Assembly: GCF_000308615.1 (NCBI RefSeq)
Contig: NZ_BAGB01000047.1
Location: forward strand, 1-64,000
Direction of reading: 5' to 3'
DNA from: Nocardia jiangxiensis NBRC 101359
GTDB lineage: Bacteria > Actinomycetota > Actinomycetes > Mycobacteriales > Mycobacteriaceae
Length of the DNA stretch: 64,000 bases
Of the stretch, positions 7,439-15,161 are shown piece after piece. The position numbers and the translations under genes were made by a program. The notes beneath the pieces were generated by a model that did not search any database, was not told the DNA's origin, and was given only the letters and a program-made list of their open reading frames with translations. Position 1 is the first letter of the stretch; every line of letters starts with the position of its first letter.

Positions 7439-9130
7439 TCAGCCGAGTGCGGCGATCTTCCGGGTGATCGGCGTGGTCATCGTGCCGAAGACGAATTCCT
7501 TCGGCGTCCCGTGACCCGCGACCGCGATCTGGATCGTGGACGGATCCAGGAAGGCCTGGATGGTCTGGGACCGCTGCTCCTCGCGGCTGAGCTGGAACAG
7601 CCATTCCCACTCCGGCTTGATCAGGCCGCGGGCGTGGAAGTCCTCGAACGGCGCGATGATGTCGGCGATCGGCCGGCGGACGTTGTGCAGGAAGTAGCGT
7701 TTCACCGCGTCCTTGGACAGTCCGGCATCGGAGAACCGCTTCGCGGTCTCCGGCGGGATCAGATAGAAGACGCCGTCCTCCGCACCGGTGAGGCCGCCGA
7801 GCGTCTTGGTCATGAAGCCCACCTGTGTGAGGGTGGGCGTGCGCGCGGCCAGCGAGCGCAGGCGCACATCCACCCCGCCGTGGTTGGAGCCCAGATCCCA
7901 TTCACCGACCGAGTGCAGCACCGTCACGGTGTCCTCGTCGGGACGGAAGCCCTGGGTGACGTTATAAGGCTCCCAAGGACTTTCGGCCTCGTTCTCGCCG
8001 AACACCTGGATGTTCTTGCGGACCGTGCCGATGGTGTCCAGATCCATCCGGCCCGGAATCCACAGCCCGAGGTTGCGCAACACCAGCCCGATCGCGCGAC
8101 CGATGCGGATACCCACCCGGTTCTTGCTGCCCGGACCGAGCACGCTGCGCACGCTGTTGATGCCCAACCGCTCGACGATCGGCCCGTTCACCATCACCAC
8201 CGGTGCGAACGCACCGGTCGACATCAGCACCGACAGGTTCATCGGCGGCGGGCAGTCGGCGATGGCCTTCAGTGCGGCGATGACCACCGGAAGTTCCTGC
8301 GGCAGAACTCCCGCCATGGCGGCGTTCACCGCGATCTTCTCCAGTGTCGCGTGACCGTGCACCGGGGGGACGGTCAGGATCAGCTCGTCACGCGCCTGAC
8401 TCTGCGCCGCGATGATCGCCTCCACCCGCTCGCGCGTCGGCGGGACCAGCGGCAGCCCGTCACCGAAGTCGTGGTCCAGGAAGTACTCGTTGAAGGCCTG
8501 GAGAGCCTCCACCGGACCGGCACCGGTGAAGGTGTAGGTGTCCTGCTTGCCCTCGGCGAGCTCGGCGGCCTCTGCGCCGACCGGACTCGTGGTCAGCAGG
8601 CGGATGATCTCATCGGCGGTGCCGATGGTCTGCTCGGCGGCCTGCTCGGCGGTCAACGCGGTGAAGACCCGCGGCACCACGACGTACTGCAAATCCGGAA
8701 CACCGAAAACCTTTGCGCTGGTGTCGGTATCGGTTTCGAAGCCGCGCGCGACGATGGTGACCTGCGGGACGCCTGCCTTCTCCGCACGCGCGCCGTCGTG
8801 GATCAGCCACGAGGTGCACGCACCACAGTCGGCAGTCGCGCCCAGCAGTGCGTCGCTCTCCTCGATGGCACGATCGAGCAGCTCTTTCTCGAACCGGATG
8901 GAACCCTGGTATAGCCGGATCTCGACCCCGGGATAGGTCGCGGCGATCTCGGCCGCGACGGCCTGCAGGGCGACCTCGGCATTGGGCTTGCTGTTGGACA
9001 GTAGGCCTAACACCTTGCCGTTCAGCGTATCCAACCGCGGCGCAAGCGAATTCGCGCCCGCATTGATCTTGTCGGCCGTCGGATCGACGACCTCGATCAC
9101 CGTTCGAACCTCGGTGGTCTCGATTGTCAT
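7439..9130 (-). CDS. UGSC-family protein with large C-terminal domain (cysteine version)
   Basis: The N-terminal ~170 residues of this 563-residue protein match the UGSC family, named for a Sec-Gly-Ser-Cys motif. The features seen are GKVLGLLSNSKPNAE near residue 40, then DCGACTSWLIHDGARAEK with the motif as C102-G-A-C105, then GVPQVTIVARGFE. Here the selenocysteine position is a TGT cysteine codon (8825-8827). The C-terminal ~370 residues form a second domain that I do not recognise by name (GDGLPLVPPTRERVEAII, PPVHGHATLEKIAVNAAMAG, a late SNHGGVDV). Such two-part proteins occur near catabolic genes, but I know of no proven reaction. The next gene is thioredoxin, 21 bases on, which argues for thiol/disulfide or thioester redox chemistry. 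Its promoter region carries a GTGCAC palindrome shared with the transporter genes at 60-63 kb. Confidence 0.75.
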   Translation of the reverse strand: MTIETTEVRTVIEVVDPTADKINAGANSLAPRLDTLNGKVLGLLSNSKPNAEVALQAVAAEIAATYPGVEIRLYQGSIRFEKELLDRAIEESDALLGATADCGACTSWLIHDGARAEKAGVPQVTIVARGFETDTDTSAKVFGVPDLQYVVVPRVFTALTAEQAAEQTIGTADEIIRLLTTSPVGAEAAELAEGKQDTYTFTGAGPVEALQAFNEYFLDHDFGDGLPLVPPTRERVEAIIAAQSQARDELILTVPPVHGHATLEKIAVNAAMAGVLPQELPVVIAALKAIADCPPPMNLSVLMSTGAFAPVVMVNGPIVERLGINSVRSVLGPGSKNRVGIRIGRAIGLVLRNLGLWIPGRMDLDTIGTVRKNIQVFGENEAESPWEPYNVTQGFRPDEDTVTVLHSVGEWDLGSNHGGVDVRLRSLAARTPTLTQVGFMTKTLGGLTGAEDGVFYLIPPETAKRFSDAGLSKDAVKRYFLHNVRRPIADIIAPFEDFHARGLIKPEWEWLFQLSREEQRSQTIQAFLDPSTIQIAVAGHGTPKEFVFGTMTTPITRKIAALG

Positions 9131-9197
9131 GGTTTCTCCTCACTGGCGCGCTCCCGCCCGGAGCGCTGGACTGAGTTTGTGGAACAGAAAATTGGAT

Positions 9198-9220
9198 TTA
9201 TCAGTGCACTCATTTATCGG
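9198..9220. promoter_or_regulatory. GTGCAC-type palindrome upstream of the UGSC gene
   Basis: TCAGTGCACTCA with an exact AGTGCACT core (9203-9210) lies in an AT-rich gap about 70 bases before the UGSC start. Closely related sites occur at 59801-59818, 63582-63595 and 63649-63664 in front of the transporter permease and binding-protein genes. Confidence 0.5.
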
Positions 9221-9240
9221 ATAGTCGGCGGATGAACGGA

Positions 9241-11178
9241 TCAGCCGAAGTGGTACTCGTCCGGCCGGAACTTCTCCAGCAGCTCGTGATAGTCCTCGAG
9301 TCGCCACGGCACGTTCACCTGCTGCCGGCCGAACTCGTTGACGTAGTAGTTGCGATCGCGCGAGCCCTCGTCGTACCAGATCAGCGAGAGCATGGCCTCG
9401 TCCAGACGCTTGTTGTAGTCCTCGAAGACCTCGCGCCGAACCGTCACGTAACGGTTCCCGCTCTCGATCAACGACACCAGCGCCTCACCGATATAGCGCG
9501 ACCAGATCTCCATCCACACGATCAGCGAACCGGCGCGGTTCTGCGAGTTCGGCCCGTAGAGGATGAAGAAATTCGGGAAGTCGGGCACGGTGATGCTCAG
9601 GTAGGCGCGTGGACCGCCCTTCTCCGGATCGTTCCACCGCTGCTCGAGATCCGCGCCGCCCAGACCGCGGTAGGCGGTCGGCCACAGGTACTTCTGCACC
9701 GCGTAACCCGTTGCGGTGATGATCAGATCGGTCTTGCGCTCGGTACCGTCGGCGGCGCGGATACCCGTCGGGGTGATCCGCTCGATACCGTCGGTCACCA
9801 GCTCGACGTTGTCCTCCAGCAGCGAGGCGTACCAGTTGTTGTCGACGATCTGCCGACGCGCCATCGGCGCGTGCTTCGGAGTCAACTTCGCCACCAGGTC
9901 GGGTCGGCCGCCCACCTTGGTTTCCATATAGCGCAGCAGATCGGCCCGGAACGCATCGCTCGCCTCGCTGACCAGACCGCCCTTGGCCTTCCACTCCGGG
10001 TCCGGCTCCTGCATACGCTGGCCCCCCAGACGCATGGTCGCGATCGAATAGCAGTACCAATTCCAGTAATAAGGCATGGAATCCAGCAACCAGCGCGTCT
10101 CCGCCGGGATCGGCTCACCGTAGCGCTCGCGTCCGGTGATGTACTGCGGGGTGCGCTGGTACACCGTGACGCTCTTGGCTCGCTGGCGGATGTAGTTCAG
10201 CATTTGCACACCGCTGGAACCATTTCCGATGATGGCGACGTCGCGTCCGTCGAGTTCCTCGGCACCCGTCCACTCGGCGGTGTGCACGAGGTGACCCTGG
10301 AAGTCCCCCACGCCGGGCGCGTCGAATCGCTTGGGGGTGGCGAAAGTTCCTGTCGCACTGACGACCGCGTTCGCGCTGACCCGGCGGGCCTGCCCCTCGA
10401 CCACGAGATCGACGGCCCAGGTCCCCGACTTCTCGTCGAAGACCGCCGCTTTGACCTCGGTATCGAAGCTGATGTGCTCGTAAACGCCATGCTTCTTGGC
10501 CACATGCTCGAGGTAGTTGCGCACCTCGTCCGCGCGGGCGAAGTATTCGGTCCAGGGGTAGTTCTTCTCGAAGAAGTACTGGTACAGGAAGTTCGTCGTA
10601 TCGACGCGCACATCGGGATAGGCGCTGCTGCTCCAGGTTCCGCCGAGTTCGGAGCGCTTCTCGTAGACGACGTACGGTATGCCGAGGCGTTCGAGCTGAA
10701 CCGCGATGGCGATACCGCCGAAGCCCGAACCGATGATCGCCACCTCGAATCCCGCGGGGATCTCCGGCTTGGCACCGCTCCACTTGGCCTGCCGCGGCGG
10801 ATCGTCGAAGGCGGCCAGATCGCGGCGATACCGCCAATCCTTGTCGGTGAGCTTCTCCTTGCGGAACGCCTCCATCAGGCCACGCAGTTCGACATCGTCG
10901 GGTATGCGCTCGACGAAGTCGACCGGCTTGTTCAGCAGAAATTCGGTCGCCTTCGCCCGCAGCACGCCCCGGTCCGATTCATCGACCAGGGTGTGGGTGG
11001 TCGCGCCGCCGTAGATCGTCACCGTCTTCAACTTCAGCGCGAGCAGCTCTTCGTCGCCCGTGGCCTGATAGAGCGCCAGACGCAGGGCATTCAGGTCCGC
11101 ATCGTCCAGCGCACGGTTGACGAACGCCTCGTCCACCTCCTGCCGTACGGTCGAGACGGCGCTGTCCTCGGAGGTCAT
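9241..11178 (-). CDS. Baeyer-Villiger monooxygenase, 4-hydroxyacetophenone monooxygenase type
   Basis: This 645-residue type I BVMO has a ~140-residue N-terminal extension in front of the first Rossmann fold, which with its length points to the 4-hydroxyacetophenone/aryl- or acyl-ketone branch. The FAD motif GSGFGG is at residues 150-155. The BVMO fingerprint is FQGHLVHTAEW (293-303). The NADPH motif GNGSSG is at 318-323. It should convert a ketone, perhaps with an acetyl side chain, into an ester with NADPH and O2. The promoter carries an exact TAAGTATACTTA palindrome. It is followed after 110 bases by the UGSC gene, which has its own candidate operator. Substrate unknown. Confidence 0.92.
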   Translation of the reverse strand: MTSEDSAVSTVRQEVDEAFVNRALDDADLNALRLALYQATGDEELLALKLKTVTIYGGATTHTLVDESDRGVLRAKATEFLLNKPVDFVERIPDDVELRGLMEAFRKEKLTDKDWRYRRDLAAFDDPPRQAKWSGAKPEIPAGFEVAIIGSGFGGIAIAVQLERLGIPYVVYEKRSELGGTWSSSAYPDVRVDTTNFLYQYFFEKNYPWTEYFARADEVRNYLEHVAKKHGVYEHISFDTEVKAAVFDEKSGTWAVDLVVEGQARRVSANAVVSATGTFATPKRFDAPGVGDFQGHLVHTAEWTGAEELDGRDVAIIGNGSSGVQMLNYIRQRAKSVTVYQRTPQYITGRERYGEPIPAETRWLLDSMPYYWNWYCYSIATMRLGGQRMQEPDPEWKAKGGLVSEASDAFRADLLRYMETKVGGRPDLVAKLTPKHAPMARRQIVDNNWYASLLEDNVELVTDGIERITPTGIRAADGTERKTDLIITATGYAVQKYLWPTAYRGLGGADLEQRWNDPEKGGPRAYLSITVPDFPNFFILYGPNSQNRAGSLIVWMEIWSRYIGEALVSLIESGNRYVTVRREVFEDYNKRLDEAMLSLIWYDEGSRDRNYYVNEFGRQQVNVPWRLEDYHELLEKFRPDEYHFG

Positions 11179-11244
11179 AGGACTCCTTTCTCCGGCGATG
11201 CCCGCACAGACGGCGAGCAGCCGATCTCTGACATTGAGACCAAT

Positions 11245-11256
11245 TAAGTATACTTA
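11245..11256. promoter_or_regulatory. TAAGTATACTTA palindrome (operator family A)
   Basis: A perfect 12-base palindrome lies 67 bases upstream of the second BVMO gene. Near-copies lie upstream of other minus- and plus-strand catabolic genes at 16883, 43892, 44000 and 59877, which makes it the best-preserved member of a shared operator family. Confidence 0.6.
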
Positions 11257-11418
11257 TATGGCCGACCCGGATGTACCTCCGAACCGCGGGAGGACCGATG
11301 CCGTTGGCGCAATCCGGCACCACCACCAGATGCGGCAGCGACCGCACGCGAACCGGGACGAGCGGTCCACGCAGCAAATTCACCACTGCCACCACACATA
11401 TCAAGCTGAAGGACAAGC

Positions 11419-11547
11419 ATGATCACCAGGCTCGAAGCCACGGGAGCGACAGATATCGACGCCGCGACCCACATATTCTTCGACGCTGACACCCGGCAGC
11501 TAGGACATCCTCCTTTCGTTATTCATGACAATGAATCCGCACAGTAA
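11419..11547 (+). CDS. Possible 42-residue peptide
   Basis: An ATG preceded by AAGGAC opens a 42-codon frame starting MITRLEATGATDIDAATHIF and ending in a hydrophilic tail, IHDNESAQ. The amino-acid composition looks protein-like rather than random, and it reads like the end of a larger enzyme. It could be a small gene or the remnant of a lost one. No family recognised. It sits in an otherwise gene-free stretch (11179-11823) between a BVMO and the KstD-like gene. Confidence 0.3.
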   Translation: MITRLEATGATDIDAATHIFFDADTRQLGHPPFVIHDNESAQ

Positions 11548-11823
11548 CTCCGCCGCTGCGAACCGGCACCCGACTGTCGCACTGGTCGCACAATTCCGGC
11601 CGGGCCCCACATCGACCGCGCCTCCATCTCGCTCAGCGGAAATCCCACGCCGATCGAGCGGGCCCACCCCTCACACTGTGGTCCACCACCCGACCGTGAC
11701 TCAGGTCACTCAGCGCGCGGCGTGGGCGAGCCGCAGCGCTCGAGGCCGAGGCGCCATCGAAGGCCATCCCAGCGACCGGACCGGCGTCGAATGGCTCCGA
11801 GACAAGACAGCAAGGAGATAGCT

Positions 11824-13449
11824 ATGTCCACTGACGAGGAAACCTTCGACGTCGTGGTCGTCGGATCCGGAGGCGGTGGTCTGATCGGGGCCTATGTGGC
11901 CGCGTCCCGCGGCCTCCGGACTCTCGTCATCGAGAAAACAGGCTTGTTGGGCGGCACGACCGCCTATTCCGGCGCCGGAATCTGGTTTCCGGGCAGTGCC
12001 CCTGTGCAACGCGCCGAAATCACCGACGGCGTCGAGGGATCCCGGGAATACCTGCGCAGCATCATCGCGGACGATTCGCGGATCTCGCGCCAGGACGCCT
12101 ACCTGCGGGCGGGTGCGCAACTGATCGACGAACTCGAACAGAACCCGTGGTTCCAATCGTTCTTCTACGCGCCCGTACCGGAATATTTCGCCGGTCGTCC
12201 CGGCTTCTCCCCTGCCGGACATTCAATTTTCCCGCCCGACGTCACGATCGAGGCCCTCGGCGAGATCGCCCCGCTCGTGCGGCGCTCCATCCCCGAGGAG
12301 CGCTGGGGCGAGCCGGAGGGCCCGGTGCTCAATGGCGGTCGTGCCCTGATCGGCCGCGCCGCAAAGGCTTTCGTGGAGACCGGCAACGGCATCTACCGCC
12401 TCGACACCGGGCTGACCGGCCTGCTGGTCGAGCACGACCGCGTCGTCGGCGTACAGGCGGTGAGCAAGGGCGAACCGGTCACGATTCGCGCCCGCCGCGG
12501 AGTGCTGCTGGCCGCAGGTGGTTTCGAGCACAACGCTGAACTGCGCGAGAAATACGGCGTGGTGCCCCCGGCCGACGAATGGTCGCACGGCGCACCGGAG
12601 AACACCGGTGACGCGCTGCTGGCCGGAATCGCGATCGGCGCGGCCACGGACCTGCTCGAGGAGGCATGGCATGTGCCCGCCCTGGTCCAGCCCGACGGAC
12701 GGCCGATCTTCTTCGCCGGTCTACGCGGCGGCATCTGGGTCAACGGCGAAGGCCGCCGCTTCATGAACGAGATCCAGCCCTACGACCGGGCCGGACACGA
12801 GATGCGCCGCCAGCACACCAGCACCGATGTCGATCATTCGCGGGTTCACTGGGTTTTCGATCAGCGACAGCTGGACCGCGACAGCTTCGGCGGCGACCCG
12901 GCCGCCCCGGTGCGGCCGGAATGGTTCGACTCCGGCGCCCTGCGCACGGCCGATACGCTCGAGGAACTGGCCGAGATCATCGGAGTGCCGGTGGAGAATC
13001 TGCGTGAAACCGTCCGGGAATTCAACAGTTTCGCACCGAGCGGCGTGGATGAGCAGTTCCATCGCGGCGAGACGCCATGGGACCAGATGTACCAGCATGT
13101 GGTCGGCTTCTCCTATGTACCGGGAACACCCGAATCGGGAACGACCCTGAACTACGTGGTGCCGATCACCGGCGACTGGCCGAATGCACTCGTGCAGCCG
13201 ATCGGGCAGGGTCCGTTCTATGCCGCGACCATCGTACTGTCCGATATCGGCACCAAGGGCGGGCTGAGCACCGACGAGAACGCCCGTGTCCTGCGCGAGG
13301 ACGGCCGGCCGATCGAGGGGCTGTACGCGACCGGCAACACGATGGCCGCGATGTCGGGCAGGGTGTACCCCGGCGCCGGCACGCCGATCGGGTCCTCCCT
13401 GGCCTTCGCCTATCTCGCGGTGCTCGACATCGTCGGCGGGGGCGAGTGA
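11824..13449 (+). CDS. KstD-like flavoprotein (3-ketosteroid delta1-dehydrogenase / FAD-binding dehydrogenase family)
   Basis: This 541-residue flavoprotein belongs to the fumarate reductase/KstD family, which introduces a carbon-carbon double bond next to a ketone. The FAD motif GSGGGG is at residues 14-19. It is followed by EKTGLLGGTTAYSGAGIW, very close to the KstD signature. The C-terminal GLYATGNTMAAMSGRVYPGAG places a Tyr-Pro-Gly-x-Gly where KstD has its catalytic Tyr and Gly. Start at 11824 with AGGAGA upstream; longer frames lack a ribosome site. It overlaps the following SnoaL-like gene by four bases (GTGA). A 3-ketosteroid is only one of the substrates possible for this branch; other cyclic ketones are plausible given the BVMOs nearby. 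Confidence 0.85.
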   Translation: MSTDEETFDVVVVGSGGGGLIGAYVAASRGLRTLVIEKTGLLGGTTAYSGAGIWFPGSAPVQRAEITDGVEGSREYLRSIIADDSRISRQDAYLRAGAQLIDELEQNPWFQSFFYAPVPEYFAGRPGFSPAGHSIFPPDVTIEALGEIAPLVRRSIPEERWGEPEGPVLNGGRALIGRAAKAFVETGNGIYRLDTGLTGLLVEHDRVVGVQAVSKGEPVTIRARRGVLLAAGGFEHNAELREKYGVVPPADEWSHGAPENTGDALLAGIAIGAATDLLEEAWHVPALVQPDGRPIFFAGLRGGIWVNGEGRRFMNEIQPYDRAGHEMRRQHTSTDVDHSRVHWVFDQRQLDRDSFGGDPAAPVRPEWFDSGALRTADTLEELAEIIGVPVENLRETVREFNSFAPSGVDEQFHRGETPWDQMYQHVVGFSYVPGTPESGTTLNYVVPITGDWPNALVQPIGQGPFYAATIVLSDIGTKGGLSTDENARVLREDGRPIEGLYATGNTMAAMSGRVYPGAGTPIGSSLAFAYLAVLDIVGGGE

Positions 13450-14015
13450 AACCCGTGCCGAAATCCCACGCGACACAGTGCACCAGCGCCATGTCCGCGG
13501 ACCGCGACGTGATCGCCGCACTGGCGGCCAAACAGGCGATCACCGAACAACTGCACTCCTACAGCCGCGGGCTCGACCGGATGGATCGCACGCTGGCCGA
13601 ACGGGTGTGGCATGCCGATGGCACCGCCGACTACGGTCCCGGTTATCGCGGCAGCGGATCCGGATTCCTGGACTTCGTCTGGGAATACCACGCGGGCTTC
13701 CGTGCCCATTCACATCTGGTGAGCAACGCCCTAATCGATGTGGACCTCGAATCAGGCACCGCGGTCAGTGAGACGTATGTCGCGGTGTGGCTGCAGACCA
13801 TCCCGGTGGACGGGACGGTCACCGACCAGCAGCACCGCGGCCGGTATCTCGACCGATGGTCGCTGCGCGAGGGCCGGTGGGCGATCGATCACCGGACCTA
13901 TGTAGCCGACATTCTGTACCAAGGCCGGCACGCCGCGATCCCGGACACCAAGCACTCCGCGCCGAGTGGCACGCGAGATCGGACGGATCTTTCCTATCCG
14001 ACCCTGGGTTTGTAG
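13446..14015 (+). CDS. SnoaL-like / NTF2-fold protein
   Basis: This 189-residue protein contains an NTF2-fold (SnoaL-like) domain: AAKQAITEQLHSYSRGLDRMD, a WHADGTADYGPGY core, then a long beta region ending RYLDRWSLREGRWAIDHRTYVAD. The family includes ketosteroid isomerase-like and polyketide-cyclase-like enzymes as well as non-catalytic members. Start uncertain: a GTG at 13446 overlaps the KstD stop in a GTGA junction, and an ATG at 13491 would give a 174-residue protein starting at the domain. The tight coupling to a KstD-like gene suggests a double-bond isomerase, hydratase or dehydratase acting on the same substrate (inference). Confidence 0.75.
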   Translation: MKPVPKSHATQCTSAMSADRDVIAALAAKQAITEQLHSYSRGLDRMDRTLAERVWHADGTADYGPGYRGSGSGFLDFVWEYHAGFRAHSHLVSNALIDVDLESGTAVSETYVAVWLQTIPVDGTVTDQQHRGRYLDRWSLREGRWAIDHRTYVADILYQGRHAAIPDTKHSAPSGTRDRTDLSYPTLGL

Positions 14016-14023
14016 CTGAGTGA

Positions 14024-14051
14024 TGGCCCGTCGCAATTACGCGGCGGGCCA
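14024..14051. terminator. Hairpin after the SnoaL-like gene
   Basis: TGGCCCGTCGC pairs with GCGGCGGGCCA with one G-T wobble around a 6-base loop, starting nine bases after the stop codon. It has no T tract. Confidence 0.45.
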
Positions 14052-14145
14052 CCGCTGCCGCGGGCCCAGGTCGACTCACCCGCCGCTTGCTCTCGCCGTT
14101 CAATCAGTCAACTTGTCAAGTCGTCGCCGAAAGAGAGTGTGAATC

Positions 14146-15078
14146 GTGGTATCAGTCGCCGAGTTCGAAGTCCTGGCGTCACAGGTGAGCAACTGGGGAC
14201 GCTGGGGTGAGTCCGATCAACGCGGGACCCTCAATTTCATTACGCCCCAGGCGATCCGGCGGGGAATCGCCGCGGTAGTCACCGGCGAGGCATTCTCACT
14301 CGCACTGCCGCTGTCGCTGCAGGGACCGCAGAACGGCGTCGGCGTACCCGGGCGGATCAACCCGGTCCGGACCATGCTCGCGGTGAACGCACCGATGACC
14401 GACTCTCCCGACGCATGCGCCTACAGCGACGACATCGTGGTGACGCCCACCCAGGCGGCCACCCACTGGGATGCGTTGTCGCACTGCAGCCATCGCGGTG
14501 TCATGTACAACGGCATACCCGCAGACACCGTGGACGCCGCCGGTGCGGCCGAACTCGGCATCGAGGCCGCGGGCACGATCGTCTCGCGCGGTGTGCTGCT
14601 CGATGTGGCCCGGCATCAGGGCGTCGACCGGCTGCCGACCGGATTCGCCGTGACCCGCGCGGTCCTCGAGTCCACGGAGAAGGCGCAGGGCGTGAAGATC
14701 GAAGAGGGCGATATCGTCCTGGTCCGGACCGGACAGATCGGCTATTTCCTGGACGGTGACCTCGCCGGTTACCGCCAGCGCCCGGTCCCGGCCCTGGACT
14801 ACGACGCTCCCCTGTTCTTCCACGATCGCCGAGCCGCAGCCGCGGCGATCGACAATATGCCGATGGAGCTGCTGCCGTCGAATATCGGCGAGATCGTCCT
14901 GCCGGTGCACGTGCTGTGCCTGGTGATGATGGGAATGCTGCAGGGACAGAACTGGGTTCTGGAGGACCTCGCCACCGCATGCGCCCGAGACCGCCGCTAC
15001 ACCTTCCTGCTCAACGCCACACCAGAGCCGTTCCTGTTCAGCACCGGCGGCATGGTCAACCCGGTGGCTATCCGGTAG
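14146..15078 (+). CDS. Cyclase-family hydrolase (kynurenine formamidase-like fold)
   Basis: This 310-residue protein matches the metal-dependent 'cyclase' family, typified by arylformamidase and isatin hydrolase. The family's metal-binding signature HxGTHxDxPxH appears in altered form as TQAATHWDALSHCSHRG, so one His and one Asp are kept while flanking positions differ, as in the long 'cyclase' subgroup. The RTGQIGYFLDG segment and the N-terminal SNWGRWGESDQRGTLNFIT also fit that subgroup. It starts with GTG after AAAGAGAG. A paralogue lies at 22055-23092, and both sit next to SnoaL-like genes. It likely hydrolyses a cyclic C-N or C-O bond, such as a lactone or ring-opened product, but the substrate is not shown. 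Confidence 0.8.
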   Translation: MVSVAEFEVLASQVSNWGRWGESDQRGTLNFITPQAIRRGIAAVVTGEAFSLALPLSLQGPQNGVGVPGRINPVRTMLAVNAPMTDSPDACAYSDDIVVTPTQAATHWDALSHCSHRGVMYNGIPADTVDAAGAAELGIEAAGTIVSRGVLLDVARHQGVDRLPTGFAVTRAVLESTEKAQGVKIEEGDIVLVRTGQIGYFLDGDLAGYRQRPVPALDYDAPLFFHDRRAAAAAIDNMPMELLPSNIGEIVLPVHVLCLVMMGMLQGQNWVLEDLATACARDRRYTFLLNATPEPFLFSTGGMVNPVAIR

Positions 15079-15085
15079 CCATCGG

Positions 15086-15129
15086 CCAAGGCGGTACCGA
15101 GACCGCGAGCGATCCCGGTACCGCCTTGG
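15086..15129. terminator. Bidirectional terminator
   Basis: A perfect 14-base inverted repeat (15086-15099 with 15116-15129) sits between the convergent cyclase-family and CoA-ligase genes, seven bases after the first stop. Confidence 0.7.
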
Positions 15130-15161
15130 GGGTCGTCATCGAATACCGAACCGCGCCAACC

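Noticed and set aside
8825..8827. Selenocysteine at the UGSC motif
   Set aside because: The codon is TGT (Cys), not TGA, and no SECIS-like hairpin is needed; this is the cysteine form.
9232..11247. 671-codon plus-strand open frame opposite the second BVMO
   Set aside because: Same reason: antisense shadow of a gene with clear motifs.
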